A stretch of DNA of 64,000 nt from Oscillospiraceae bacterium (GTDB taxonomy: Bacteria > Bacillota > Clostridia > Oscillospirales > Ruminococcaceae), in NCBI GenBank assembly GCA_017559185.1, contig JAFYSU010000027.1, positions 1 to 64,000 on the forward strand, given 5' to 3'. Of the stretch, positions 52,588 through 61,363 are shown piece after piece (the stretch's first letter is position 1; each line of letters begins with the position of its first letter). Position numbers and translations under genes: made by a program. Below the pieces are notes generated by a model that had not been told where the DNA came from, ran no database searches, and was given only the letters and a program-made list of their open reading frames with translations.

Positions 52588-53412
52588 ATGAAACAGATAT
52601 TTAAAGATCGCTTTAAAGATAAAGTTATGATTATTACCGGTGGTGCAAGAGGTATTGGTGCTGTAACAGCTATTCGTGCAGCTGCTGAAGGTGCAAAGGT
52701 GGTTATTGCTGACATCCGTGAAGAAGAAGGCAATGCTACAGTTGCTCAGATTAAAGAAGCAGGCGGCGAAGCAATGTTCCTGCACCTTGACATCAGCATT
52801 GAAGAAAACTGCAAACTGTTGGTAGAAAAAACAGTTGAAAAATACGGTCGTCTTGACCTCGCTGTTAACAACGCAGGTGTAACAGGCAACGGCGGTAAAG
52901 TTGAAAACATTACTCGCGAAGGTTTGGACATCTGCATGCTCAACAACTTCTATGCTTGCTTCTTCTGCTGCAAATATGAACTTCAGCAGTTCTCGAAACA
53001 GGAAGAACCTGCTGCAATTGTTAACTTGGGTTCTATCAACGGTCTTATTGGTCCGGGTAACTCCCCATACACCTGCTCCAAGCATGCAATCAACGGTCTT
53101 ACAAAAGCAATCTCCTTTGAATATGCTCCAAAGGTTCGCTGCAACTCCGTAAACCCAGACCGTACAAATACCCCAATGATTAAAGAAGCGGAAGATATCG
53201 TTAAAAATATCTTCGTAAGCCGTGGTATGAAAGTTCCGGATCAGAGCGCTATTAATCAGATGATGAACCAGTCCATGAGAAAAACACCTCTGTATCCTGA
53301 AAATGCTGAGCCGGACGAACAGGCAGCTGCTATCCTCTTCCTGCTGTCCGACGATGCTTCCCACATCAGTGGTCTTACAATGGCTGTTGACGGCGGTTAT
53401 TGCTCATTCTAA
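52588..53412 (+). CDS. SDR oxidoreductase of the reductase operon
   Basis: This 274-residue short-chain dehydrogenase has cofactor motif ITGGARGIGAVTA (16-28), the acidic residue in VVIADIREEE (NAD preferred), NNAGVTG near 95, catalytic Ser in NLGSINGLIG and PYTCSKHA (Tyr and Lys near 168-172). It follows the flavoprotein gene by 56 bases with TAGGAGG before the ATG. Together they could oxidise an alcohol or hydroxyl and reduce a double bond of one substrate. The pathway is not identified. Confidence 0.88.
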   Translation: MKQIFKDRFKDKVMIITGGARGIGAVTAIRAAAEGAKVVIADIREEEGNATVAQIKEAGGEAMFLHLDISIEENCKLLVEKTVEKYGRLDLAVNNAGVTGNGGKVENITREGLDICMLNNFYACFFCCKYELQQFSKQEEPAAIVNLGSINGLIGPGNSPYTCSKHAINGLTKAISFEYAPKVRCNSVNPDRTNTPMIKEAEDIVKNIFVSRGMKVPDQSAINQMMNQSMRKTPLYPENAEPDEQAAAILFLLSDDASHISGLTMAVDGGYCSF

Positions 53413-53432
53413 TATATATTCCTGCTCCCAAA

Positions 53433-53463
53433 CAAAAAAACCGGCTTTAAGCCGGTTTTTTTG
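53433..53463. terminator. Bidirectional terminator
   Basis: AAAAAAACCGGCTT pairs with AAGCCGGTTTTTTT. It separates the SDR gene and the convergent sppA. Confidence 0.92.
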
Positions 53464-53470
53464 TTTAAAA

Positions 53471-54538
53471 TTATTTTGCAGTAAATGTAATAGTGCTGTT
53501 TTCGGATTTTTCGATTATTTCAAGAACCTGCGAAAGCTCTGTTGCATTTGTCTGCGGCAGCTGTGTTATACCAAGCTTGGAGAAAAATACGGTCATAAAT
53601 GAAGTATCGGTATAACCTGCTTCAATGAGTTCACAATCGGAAAATTCAACTCGGGACATCATATCTGATTTAAAGTCGGCATAATCGGCAATTCCGTCGA
53701 TAAGGTTAAGCTCAAGCGCCTGTGTAGCGGTGTAGGTTCTGCCGTCTGCAAGGGTTATAACATCATTGCGGTCAAGGCTGCGTGAGTAGGAAACTATGTC
53801 TACAAAGGTGTTGTAGTATTCGTCAACGGTATCCTGAAGAATTTTTTCCTGTTCAGGGGTAAGTTTAGCGGCGCCAATTGCTTTATTTGGACCGCTTACA
53901 ATGTTTACCTGTTCAATGCCCAACTTTTCAAGAAATCCCGAGGTATCAAGAAAACTCATTATAACCCCAATGGAGCCTGTGGTTGTCATAAGGTTGGCGT
54001 ATATTTCGTCACCTGCCATAGCAGCCATAAGTCCGCCCGATGCAGCGTATTGTGCCATGTAAACATAAATTGGATTTTCGGTTGTCTCCTTATAACGCTG
54101 CAAGGCTGTGTAAAGCTCGTAGCTTTCATAAACTCCGCCGCCGGGGGAATTTATGTAAAGGATAATGCCTTTGTTAAGCTCGTCTTTGGAAAGACGGTCG
54201 ATTTCATCAAGTGTCCACTGGTGCTGGTAGCCTATTGCCATACCGTAGGAATTCACATTTCCTTCTTGAATTGTGCCTTCAACGGTGAGTATTTCTACAT
54301 AAGGTTCAACCTGTGCTGTATTGGTTTCTTCTTCCGAAGAAAAAAGGGATACAAAGAAAGAAAAAATCAAAAACATTCCAAACATTATGCAAAGTACAAC
54401 GCCAAGTGCAACAAGGCAGCCGCTGCTCATTCCTTTGTTGTAGTTGGTGTTGTAATTTGTGTTATAGTTTACAGAACGGTTTTCGGAAGTATTGTTTTGA
54501 TTATCAAAGCTATTATTGGAGTTGTTATTAAAAAACAT
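53471..54538 (-). CDS. sppA: Signal peptide peptidase SppA, S49 family
   Basis: This 355-residue membrane-bound serine protease has an Asn-rich cytoplasmic N-terminus (about 1-35), one TM helix (about 40-68) and an S49 domain. The nucleophile serine is in AQYAASGGLMAAMAGDEI near residue 170 and the substrate strand INSPGGGVYESYEL near 130. The general-base lysine lies further on, after the SIGVIM stretch. It degrades leftover signal peptides and may act in envelope stress. Short single-domain form, as in Gram-positives. Confidence 0.92.
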   Translation of the reverse strand: MFFNNNSNNSFDNQNNTSENRSVNYNTNYNTNYNKGMSSGCLVALGVVLCIMFGMFLIFSFFVSLFSSEEETNTAQVEPYVEILTVEGTIQEGNVNSYGMAIGYQHQWTLDEIDRLSKDELNKGIILYINSPGGGVYESYELYTALQRYKETTENPIYVYMAQYAASGGLMAAMAGDEIYANLMTTTGSIGVIMSFLDTSGFLEKLGIEQVNIVSGPNKAIGAAKLTPEQEKILQDTVDEYYNTFVDIVSYSRSLDRNDVITLADGRTYTATQALELNLIDGIADYADFKSDMMSRVEFSDCELIEAGYTDTSFMTVFFSKLGITQLPQTNATELSQVLEIIEKSENSTITFTAK

Positions 54539-54703
54539 AACCTATACACCTCTGCGAAAATAATGATGACGCTGCATCTAAAATAATATTATATCATGAA
54601 AGAAAAGAATAAAACAGAGCGAAAGTTCAATTTTTAATGCTTCGGAAAAGAATATTAAAGCTGATTTATAAGTATCTATTAAAAAGAAAGGCAGGGATGT
54701 GTT

Positions 54704-55474
54704 GTGCAGGTATTTACCGTTAAAGGAAAAAGGTATGCCGTTATTTTTTTTGCACTGATAGCTGCGGTGGGATATTTACTGGGTATAGGCGGTGTAAAGG
54801 CAGTACAGGTTTTTACTCCGACACGCCTGCTTCCAATTTATTCGGTTGAAACCTCAAAAAAACAGATAGCTTTGGGTATAAACTGTGCATGGGATAACGC
54901 AGATATTTCCGATATGCTGAAAACATTGGAGGGAAAACAGGTGAAAGCCACTTTTTTTGTTTTGGGAGAATGGTGCGATAAATATCCAGAAAGTGTAGTG
55001 GAAATAGCCAAAGCCGGTCATGAAATAGGTAGCCACAGCAATTCACATACAAGTCTGGACAGCCTTGGTGCAGAAGCTGTAAAAAAAGAAGTGACTGTTT
55101 CAATGGATAAAATTCAAAAACTTACAGGACAAAAGGCAGAGCTGCTGCGTCCGCCGTCGGGAGCATACAGCGATACTGCAATTCAAATAATTTACGATAT
55201 GGGTTATTTCCCAATACAATGGGATTGTGACAGCATTGATTGGAAAGGCTTAACTGAGGATGAAATAATTTCAAGAATAACCCAGAAGGCACAAAACGGT
55301 TCAATAACATTACTGCACAGCGGTGCAAAGAATACTGCAAAAGCTTTGCCAAGGCTTATTACAGAGCTTGAAAACAATGGTTTTGAAATAGTTACGGTAG
55401 GCAGTATGATATACAGGGATAATTTTGGAGTTGATGTCACGGGACGGCAATATTCACTTTCGGAACAGGTGTGA
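54704..55474 (+). CDS. Polysaccharide deacetylase, PdaB-like
   Basis: This 256-residue NodB-fold protein has an N-terminal TM anchor (about 12-32). Metal and catalytic motifs: SHSNSH (HxxxH, near 112), RPPSGAY (near 149) and the terminal LLHSG. The usual N-terminal TFDDG is replaced by NCAWDN, close to the TFDISWG form of PdaB, the sporulation deacetylase. It likely acts on peptidoglycan of the forespore. The GTG start is 54704. Confidence 0.85.
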   Translation: MQVFTVKGKRYAVIFFALIAAVGYLLGIGGVKAVQVFTPTRLLPIYSVETSKKQIALGINCAWDNADISDMLKTLEGKQVKATFFVLGEWCDKYPESVVEIAKAGHEIGSHSNSHTSLDSLGAEAVKKEVTVSMDKIQKLTGQKAELLRPPSGAYSDTAIQIIYDMGYFPIQWDCDSIDWKGLTEDEIISRITQKAQNGSITLLHSGAKNTAKALPRLITELENNGFEIVTVGSMIYRDNFGVDVTGRQYSLSEQV

Positions 55475-55485
55475 AAATTTAGGTG

Positions 55486-55513
55486 TTGACATTTATTAAA
55501 CAAGTGCTATAAT
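55486..55513 (+). promoter_or_regulatory. Promoter of the riboflavin operon
   Basis: TTGACA (55486-55491), 16 bases and TATAAT (55508-55513), just upstream of the riboswitch. Confidence 0.9.
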
Positions 55514-55550
55514 AAAGTGCGAAAGGGAAACATTCCCACAAATTGAATAG

Positions 55551-55661
55551 GATATCTTCAGGGCAGGGTGCAAGTCCCTACCGGTGGTAAAGCCCACGAG
55601 CCGCAAGGCATGATTCGGTGAAATTCCGAAGCCGACAGTACAGTCTGGATGGAAGAAGATG
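55551..55661 (+). promoter_or_regulatory. FMN riboswitch (RFN element)
   Basis: The conserved RFN blocks are all present: CTTCAGGGCAGGGTG, CCCTACCGG, AGCCCACGAGCC, GATTCGGTGAAATTCCGAAGCCGACAGT and GGATGGAAGAAG. FMN binding should favour the downstream terminator and shut the rib operon. Confidence 0.97.
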
Positions 55662-55716
55662 AATTTTTAAATGCAGCGAAAGCATATTTTCGTTTTTGCG
55701 TTTGTTTGTGTTATTT

Positions 55717-55757
55717 GGCTCTGAAATCATAATTTGATTTCAGAGCTTTCTTGTTTG
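55717..55757 (+). terminator. Riboswitch-controlled terminator
   Basis: GCTCTGAAATCA (55718-55729) pairs with TGATTTCAGAGC (55735-55746), followed by a T-rich stretch. Confidence 0.8.
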
Positions 55758-55810
55758 CAGCACAAGCATACAAAAAGGCGGAGGTGCAGTTTGTGTTACA
55801 ATGAATTTTT

Positions 55811-55845
55811 ACGCCCTGAACTTTTGTAAGTTCAGGGCGTTTTTG
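55811..55845 (+). terminator. Second terminator-like hairpin before ribD
   Basis: ACGCCCTGAAC pairs with GTTCAGGGCGT, followed by TTTTTG. It ends only 16 bases before ribD. CCCTGAA is complementary to TTCAGGG of the riboswitch 5' side (55557-55563), so it may also exchange pairing with the aptamer. Confidence 0.65.
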
Positions 55846-55860
55846 TTGGAGTGATAAAGC

Positions 55861-56943
55861 ATGACAGAGGAAAAATACATGGGATTGGCAATAGAACTGG
55901 CTCAACGAGGCTGCGGAAGGGTAAATCCAAACCCAATGGTAGGTGCTGTAATAGTTAAAGACGGTGCAGTAATAGGGCAAGGGTGGCATGAGTATTACGG
56001 TGGACTACATGCCGAGCGCAATGCTATTGCAAATTGCAGCTGTGACCCAAGGGGTGCGGTAATGTATGTAACTCTTGAACCATGCTGCCATTACGGAAAA
56101 ACACCACCTTGTACGCAGGCAATAATTGAAAGCGGAATAAAAAAAGTGGTTGTGGGTTCGTTTGACCCTAATCCACTGGTAAGCGGAAAAGGAATTGAAA
56201 CCTTGCAAAAGGCAGGGGTTGAGGTGCAAACTGGCTGCATGACAGAAGAATGTGACCGTATAAATGAGGTGTTTTTTCATTACATAAAAAACAAAATCCC
56301 ATTTGTTGTAATGAAATATGCAATGACAATGGACGGAAAAACAGCAACCCGTACAGGGGCATCCAAATGGATAAGCGGTGAACAATCACGGCATAATGTT
56401 CATCACAGCCGTCACAGGTATATGGGAATAATGGTGGGTGTGGGAACGGTATTGGCAGATGACCCAATGCTGAACTGCCGATTGGAAAACGGTAAAGACC
56501 CAATACGAATAATATGCGATACAAAACTAAAAACACCGCTTAACAGCAAAGTTATAAATACAGCAGGACAGATACAAACCATAATTGCAACAGCATCGAA
56601 TGATGAGCAGCGGTGTGAAGAGTATCAAAAGACAGGCTGCAAGATACTCAAGGTGAAGGAAAAAGACGGTAGTGTGGATTTAAACCAGCTAATGGAAGAG
56701 CTTGGAGAACTTGGGATAGACAGCATACTGCTTGAAGGCGGTTCAACACTTAATTACAGTGCGTTGCAGGCGGGCATAGTCAACAAAATTCAAGTTTACA
56801 TTGCTCCAAAATTATTTGGTGGAGCGAATGCAAAAAGCCCGATAGGCGGACTGGGTGTACAGCTTCCCGAACAGGCGTTTAAGGTAAAAAATATGAAAAT
56901 TACGGCAATTGGCGAAGACTTTTTATTGGAAGGAGATTTGTGA
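55861..56943 (+). CDS. ribD: Bifunctional riboflavin deaminase/reductase RibD
   Basis: This 360-residue enzyme has an N-terminal zinc deaminase (about 1-145) with HAERNAI and PCCHYGKTPPC zinc ligands. A C-terminal DHFR-like reductase (about 146-360) carries KYAMTMDGKTATRTG and LLEGGSTLNYSAL. It performs the second and third steps from the GTP-derived pyrimidine. The ATG follows TTGGAGTG. First gene of the rib operon. Confidence 0.97.
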   Translation: MTEEKYMGLAIELAQRGCGRVNPNPMVGAVIVKDGAVIGQGWHEYYGGLHAERNAIANCSCDPRGAVMYVTLEPCCHYGKTPPCTQAIIESGIKKVVVGSFDPNPLVSGKGIETLQKAGVEVQTGCMTEECDRINEVFFHYIKNKIPFVVMKYAMTMDGKTATRTGASKWISGEQSRHNVHHSRHRYMGIMVGVGTVLADDPMLNCRLENGKDPIRIICDTKLKTPLNSKVINTAGQIQTIIATASNDEQRCEEYQKTGCKILKVKEKDGSVDLNQLMEELGELGIDSILLEGGSTLNYSALQAGIVNKIQVYIAPKLFGGANAKSPIGGLGVQLPEQAFKVKNMKITAIGEDFLLEGDL

Positions 56944-56947
56944 ATAT

Positions 56948-57595
56948 ATGTTTACCGGAATAGTTGAAGAGGTTGGAACTGTTGCAGCCATACAAAAAGG
57001 ACAAAAATCTTCGATTTTAACAATACAGGGAAGGGTTATTTTTGAAGATATTAGATTAGGGGACAGCATAGCGGTGAATGGTGTGTGTCTTACGGTTACA
57101 AGCTTTGCAGACAACAAATTTACAGCAGATGTTATGAGCGAAACACTAAACAGAAGCTCATTAGGTTCATTAAAAACGGGAAGCGGAGTAAACCTTGAAC
57201 GCGCAATGGCAGCAAACGGCAGATTTGGCGGGCATATAGTATCGGGGCATATTGACGGTACGGGAACAATAACCAACATTCGACCCGATGACAACGCCGT
57301 ATGGTATACGGTAAAAACAGCATCAAAAATAATGCGTTACATAGTGGAAAAAGGCTCAATAGCAATAGATGGAATAAGCCTTACAGTAGCCACTGTAAAC
57401 GATGATACATTTAGTGTTTCAATAATACCTCATACGGCGAAATGTACCATACTCTCGCAAAAAAAAGTGGGTGACATCGTAAATCTTGAAAACGATATTA
57501 TAGGTAAATATGTCGAAAGACTAATACATCCAATCGAAATCGAAAATAAGCAAAGCAGAATAACCGAAGCGTTTTTACACGAAGCAGGTTTTTAG
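56948..57595 (+). CDS. ribE: Riboflavin synthase alpha subunit
   Basis: This 215-residue protein has two lumazine-binding repeats: MFTGIVEEVGTV...NGVCLTV (about 1-85) and GHIVSGHIDGTG...DGISLTVA (about 95-185). It dismutates 6,7-dimethyl-8-ribityllumazine to riboflavin. I start at ATG 56948, the family start. It lies four bases after the ribD stop. Confidence 0.96.
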   Translation: MFTGIVEEVGTVAAIQKGQKSSILTIQGRVIFEDIRLGDSIAVNGVCLTVTSFADNKFTADVMSETLNRSSLGSLKTGSGVNLERAMAANGRFGGHIVSGHIDGTGTITNIRPDDNAVWYTVKTASKIMRYIVEKGSIAIDGISLTVATVNDDTFSVSIIPHTAKCTILSQKKVGDIVNLENDIIGKYVERLIHPIEIENKQSRITEAFLHEAGF

Positions 57596-57623
57596 TAAGT
57601 AAAAATACAAGGAGGACATAAAA

Positions 57624-58823
57624 ATGTTTAAATACAATACTATCGAAGAAGCTTTGGAAGATTTGAGACAAGGAAAAATTATTCTTTGCACAGATGACCC
57701 TGACCGAGAAAATGAAGGAGATTTTATTTGTGCAGCGGAATTTGCCACTACCGAAAACATTAATTTTATGGCTGTTCACGGCAAAGGGCTTATTTGTATG
57801 CCAATGAGTGAGTATTATGTAAAAAAACTAAAATTGCCTCAAATGGTTACAGAAAATACTGACAATCATTGTACAGCTTTTACGGTGTCCATTGACCATG
57901 TGGATACAACAACGGGGATTTCGGCAGCTGAACGCTCGGTTACTGCAATGAAATGTGTAGAGGAAGATGCAAAACCCGAAGATTTTCGCAGACCCGGACA
58001 TATGTTTCCTCTGCTTGCTAAAAAGTCGGGTGTGCTTCAGCGTGATGGGCATACCGAAGCTACAGTTGACCTCATGCGTCTTGCAGGTCTTAAAGAGTGT
58101 GGTTTGTGCTGTGAAATAATGCGTGAAGACGGCACAATGATGCGCGCTCCGGAACTGCAGGAGTTTGCAAAAAAATACGACATGAAGTTTATTACCATTA
58201 AAGATTTGCAGGATTACCGCAAAAAGCACGATAAGCTTGTTGAATGTGTTGCCAAAACAAATATGCCTACAAAATATGGAAAGTTCAAAGCGTACGGTTA
58301 TGTAAACAAGCTGAATGGAGAGCATCATGTGGCTTTGGTAAAAGGGGATCTTGGTGACGGCAAGGATGTATTGTGCCGTGTTCATTCGGAATGTCTTACA
58401 GGTGATGCTTTCGGCTCCAGCCGTTGCGATTGCGGTGACCAGCTTGCAGCAGCAATGCGCCAGATTGAAGAGGAAGGCAGAGGTATTATGCTTTACATGC
58501 GCCAAGAGGGCAGAGGTATAGGACTTATAAACAAGCTGAAAGCTTATGAACTTCAGGATAAGGGCATGGATACCGTTGAAGCAAACCTTGCACTTGGCTT
58601 TGCCGAAGACCAGCGTGAATATTACATAGGTGCACAGATACTTCGTGACCTTGGAGCAAAAACATTAAGACTGCTTACAAACAATCCGCAAAAGGTTTAT
58701 GGTTTGGCAGACTTTGGCATGGAGATAATTGAACGAGTTCCGATTAAAATTCAGCCTACGGAATTTGATGAATTCTACTTGAAAACCAAACAGGAAAAGA
58801 TGGGACATATTTTAGATTTGTAA
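57624..58823 (+). CDS. ribBA: Bifunctional DHBP synthase / GTP cyclohydrolase II
   Basis: This 399-residue enzyme has an N-terminal RibB domain (about 1-200; [11 protein letters not shown] acidic site and [11 protein letters not shown]) that makes the four-carbon unit. A C-terminal RibA domain (about 205-399) has zinc ligands in [18 protein letters not shown], catalytic [10 protein letters not shown] and LLTNNPQKV. Both domains look active. Confidence 0.97.
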   Translation: MFKYNTIEEALEDLRQGKIILCTDDPDRENEGDFICAAEFATTENINFMAVHGKGLICMPMSEYYVKKLKLPQMVTENTDNHCTAFTVSIDHVDTTTGISAAERSVTAMKCVEEDAKPEDFRRPGHMFPLLAKKSGVLQRDGHTEATVDLMRLAGLKECGLCCEIMREDGTMMRAPELQEFAKKYDMKFITIKDLQDYRKKHDKLVECVAKTNMPTKYGKFKAYGYVNKLNGEHHVALVKGDLGDGKDVLCRVHSECLTGDAFGSSRCDCGDQLAAAMRQIEEEGRGIMLYMRQEGRGIGLINKLKAYELQDKGMDTVEANLALGFAEDQREYYIGAQILRDLGAKTLRLLTNNPQKVYGLADFGMEIIERVPIKIQPTEFDEFYLKTKQEKMGHILDL

Positions 58824-58868
58824 AAACATTTACACAATATACAAATAGTTGATAAAAGGAGAATGATT

Positions 58869-59333
58869 ATGCAAGTTTTTGAAGGTAAATTGGTATCTAA
58901 AGACATTAAAGTTGGAATAGTAGCGGCGAGATTTAATGAATTCATTACAAGCAAGCTGCTTGCAGGTGCAATTGACGGACTTAAAAGACATGATGTTAAA
59001 GATGAAGACATTGATGTTGCATGGGTTCCGGGTGCATTTGAAATTCCTTTAATCGCATCTAAAATGGCAAACAGCGGCAGATATGATGCTGTAATTTGTG
59101 TGGGTGCGGTTATAAGAGGAAGCACAAGCCATTACGACTATGTTTGCAGTGAGGTTTCAAAAGGTATTGCACAGGTTTCCATGCAAAGCGGCATACCTGT
59201 TATGTTTGGTGTGGTAACTACCGAAAACATTGAACAGGCAATTGAACGAGCAGGAACAAAAGCAGGAAACAAAGGGTATGATTGTGCAGTTTCAGCAATA
59301 GAAATGGTTAATTTGGTAAAAGAACTGCAGTAA
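58869..59333 (+). CDS. ribH: 6,7-dimethyl-8-ribityllumazine synthase
   Basis: This 154-residue lumazine synthase assembles into pentamers or capsids. Motifs: [42 protein letters not shown] with the catalytic His, and [25 protein letters not shown] start at the second ATG (58869) because AGGAG is then seven bases away. Last gene of the operon. Confidence 0.97.
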   Translation: MQVFEGKLVSKDIKVGIVAARFNEFITSKLLAGAIDGLKRHDVKDEDIDVAWVPGAFEIPLIASKMANSGRYDAVICVGAVIRGSTSHYDYVCSEVSKGIAQVSMQSGIPVMFGVVTTENIEQAIERAGTKAGNKGYDCAVSAIEMVNLVKELQ

Positions 59334-59350
59334 TTTACAAATAGTAAAAA

Positions 59351-59379
59351 ATGGCGGGTTTATACCTGCCGTTTTTGCT
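59351..59379 (+). terminator. rib operon terminator
   Basis: GGCGGGT pairs with ACCTGCC (one G-T pair), followed by five T. Confidence 0.8.
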
Positions 59380-59499
59380 TTAAAAGTAGTTGCCATATGC
59401 AAAATTATTCTTTGTGATGTTTGTATGTAGTAAAAATTTGTGTTAAAATTAAAAGATAATGCAATGCTTATCACAATGAGTAGTTTGGAGGAAACATAA

Positions 59500-60177
59500 T
59501 TGAAAAAACTGTTTATGATAATTGCAGCATCGCTTGTAATGACAGCAGGCAGTGTTTTTGCATCTGCACAGAGCGAACAACAACCCGAGCCATACCGTAC
59601 AACACAGGGTGAATATACTCTTGTTATATCCGATGAGTCGCAGGAAAGCGGTGTGTACAAAGCCGATGAACTGCTTTACACCTTGCCTGATACCAATAAT
59701 ATAAGTGAGGTATACCTTACCGATGACGGTATGCAGGCGGCAATAGTTTACGATGCTTTTACAGGCAGTTCAAAAGAAAGCCTTGCGGTTGCTTTTTACA
59801 ATAACGGCAGATTAACACAAAGTTACACAGTAAACGACCTTGTACTTGGCTTTATGACCGAAGAAGGCGAAAACGGTACAATCTGGGAAGATGCTGAACA
59901 ACGCTTTTTTGATTTGCAGGCAGAAAATTTAACCATTGTGTGCAAGGATAACTCAAAGCACATTTTCAGCATGATAAACGGCAGCAAATTGTATGAAGAA
60001 AACCCAATGAAGATAGGCGTTTATGCAGGTGGTTTTCTGCTTGCGGTTGTACTATTTGTAGTATACTGGTTTTCCAAGTATTGCAGCCTGCGTAATGCAA
60101 GCGAAGAGCTGCGCAAGCAGGACAAGCAGCATGAATGCGGCAAAAGCAAAGGCTTTGAAGAAGAAAAAGGTGAATAA
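59500..60177 (+). CDS. Unknown exported, C-terminally anchored protein
   Basis: This 225-residue protein belongs to no family I recognise. It has a signal peptide (about 1-23), an extracytoplasmic, probably beta-rich domain with acidic patches (about 25-165) and one TM helix at about 172-192 (GVYAGGFLLAVVLFVVYWF). A short charged cytoplasmic tail ends it. The start is TTG 59500 with GGAGG. It is probably monocistronic, between the rib operon and the ABC importer. Confidence 0.65.
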   Translation: MKKLFMIIAASLVMTAGSVFASAQSEQQPEPYRTTQGEYTLVISDESQESGVYKADELLYTLPDTNNISEVYLTDDGMQAAIVYDAFTGSSKESLAVAFYNNGRLTQSYTVNDLVLGFMTEEGENGTIWEDAEQRFFDLQAENLTIVCKDNSKHIFSMINGSKLYEENPMKIGVYAGGFLLAVVLFVVYWFSKYCSLRNASEELRKQDKQHECGKSKGFEEEKGE

Positions 60178-60179
60178 AA

Positions 60180-60258
60180 CACAAAACAGGCACTTCAATT
60201 TGAAGTGCCTGTTTTAATGTAAATAAAAATGCTGTTGGATAAAACCAACAGCATTTTT
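60180..60258. terminator. Two tandem terminators, one per strand
   Basis: AAACAGGCACTTC/GAAGTGCCTGTTT (60182-60215) ends the upstream gene. AAATGCTGTTGG/CCAACAGCATTT (60226-60256) ends the ABC operon on the minus strand. Both have A and T flanks. Confidence 0.88.
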
Positions 60259-60272
60259 GAAGCTCCTGAATA

Positions 60273-61343
60273 TCAGGTAAGAATTTTTGTGTGTGCTTCG
60301 CCGTCATCAGGATACACAAGGAAGTCGGAAAGCTCCATAAACAATTCTTGACCAAGCTTGAGGTCGTGCAGGTCAGGGTAGGTGGACATTCTGATAAAGA
60401 TGTCATCACCCAACTGTACACGGCAGTCATTTTCATTGCCAAGGTAGTAAATGTGAGACAAAGTACCACTGAGAACGGAAATTTCTTTTGGAGTGATGTG
60501 GATGTTTTCAGGACGAATACAAACCATAACATCACCGGTCAAAGGACCTGTGTATGGAAGCGACTGGCTAAGACCTTTAAGCTGAATACGACCGTTTTCA
60601 ACTTTACCTTTAAGGAAATTCAGTTTACCTACAAAGTCAGCAACAAACTGGTTTGCAGGGCGTTTGTAGATATCTTCAGGAGAACCTACCTGCTGAACAA
60701 CACCGCGGTTGATAACGAATACGCGGTCGGACATAGTCATAGCTTCAATCTGGTCATGTGTTACATATACAACAGTGATACCCAGTTTTTTCTGAATATC
60801 TTTAATTTCGTAACGCATGTTTTCACGCAATTTTGCATCAAGGTTGGACAATGGCTCGTCCAAAAGCAACAGCTTTGGTTCGGCAACAAGCGCACGACCA
60901 AGTGCAACACGCTGCTGCTGACCGCCGGAAAGCTGAGAAGGAAGACGGTCTGCATACTGGCTGAGGTGAACAACCTCGAGTATATCCATTACCTTCTTTT
61001 TGATAACATCTTTTGGAACCTTTTTGATTTTCAAAGGATAAGCAACATTATCAAAAACAGTCATGTGAGGCCAAACAGCGTAAGACTGGAACACCATGCC
61101 GATTTCGCGTTTTTCCGGTGGAATAAACACTGTATCGGAGTTTACAACAACACCGTCAATGCTGAGTTCGCCGGAGGTTGGACGCTCGAAGCCTGCAAGA
61201 ATACGAAGCATGGTGGTTTTACCGCAGCCGGAAGGACCAAGCAGGGTAATGAATTCGCCGTCTTGGAATACTTCATTAAAATCCTTCAATACTTGAACAT
61301 CACCAAAAGATTTAGTGATATGTGAAATCGAAATAACCGACAT
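60273..61343 (-). CDS. ABC transporter ATP-binding protein, FbpC/PotA-like
   Basis: This 356-residue ATPase has Walker A GPSGCGKTTML (about 37-47), the signature LSGGQQQRVALGRAL (about 135-149), Walker B LLLLDEPLSNLD and H-loop VTHDQIEAM. A C-terminal TOBE-type domain (about 280-345) has ICIRPENIHI. It belongs to the CUT1/FbpC/PotA group that powers importers of ferric ion, polyamine or similar. It follows the permease gene by 20 bases in the same operon. Confidence 0.93.
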   Translation of the reverse strand: MSVISISHITKSFGDVQVLKDFNEVFQDGEFITLLGPSGCGKTTMLRILAGFERPTSGELSIDGVVVNSDTVFIPPEKREIGMVFQSYAVWPHMTVFDNVAYPLKIKKVPKDVIKKKVMDILEVVHLSQYADRLPSQLSGGQQQRVALGRALVAEPKLLLLDEPLSNLDAKLRENMRYEIKDIQKKLGITVVYVTHDQIEAMTMSDRVFVINRGVVQQVGSPEDIYKRPANQFVADFVGKLNFLKGKVENGRIQLKGLSQSLPYTGPLTGDVMVCIRPENIHITPKEISVLSGTLSHIYYLGNENDCRVQLGDDIFIRMSTYPDLHDLKLGQELFMELSDFLVYPDDGEAHTKILT

Positions 61344-61363
61344 TTAAAACGCTCCTCCTCTAA

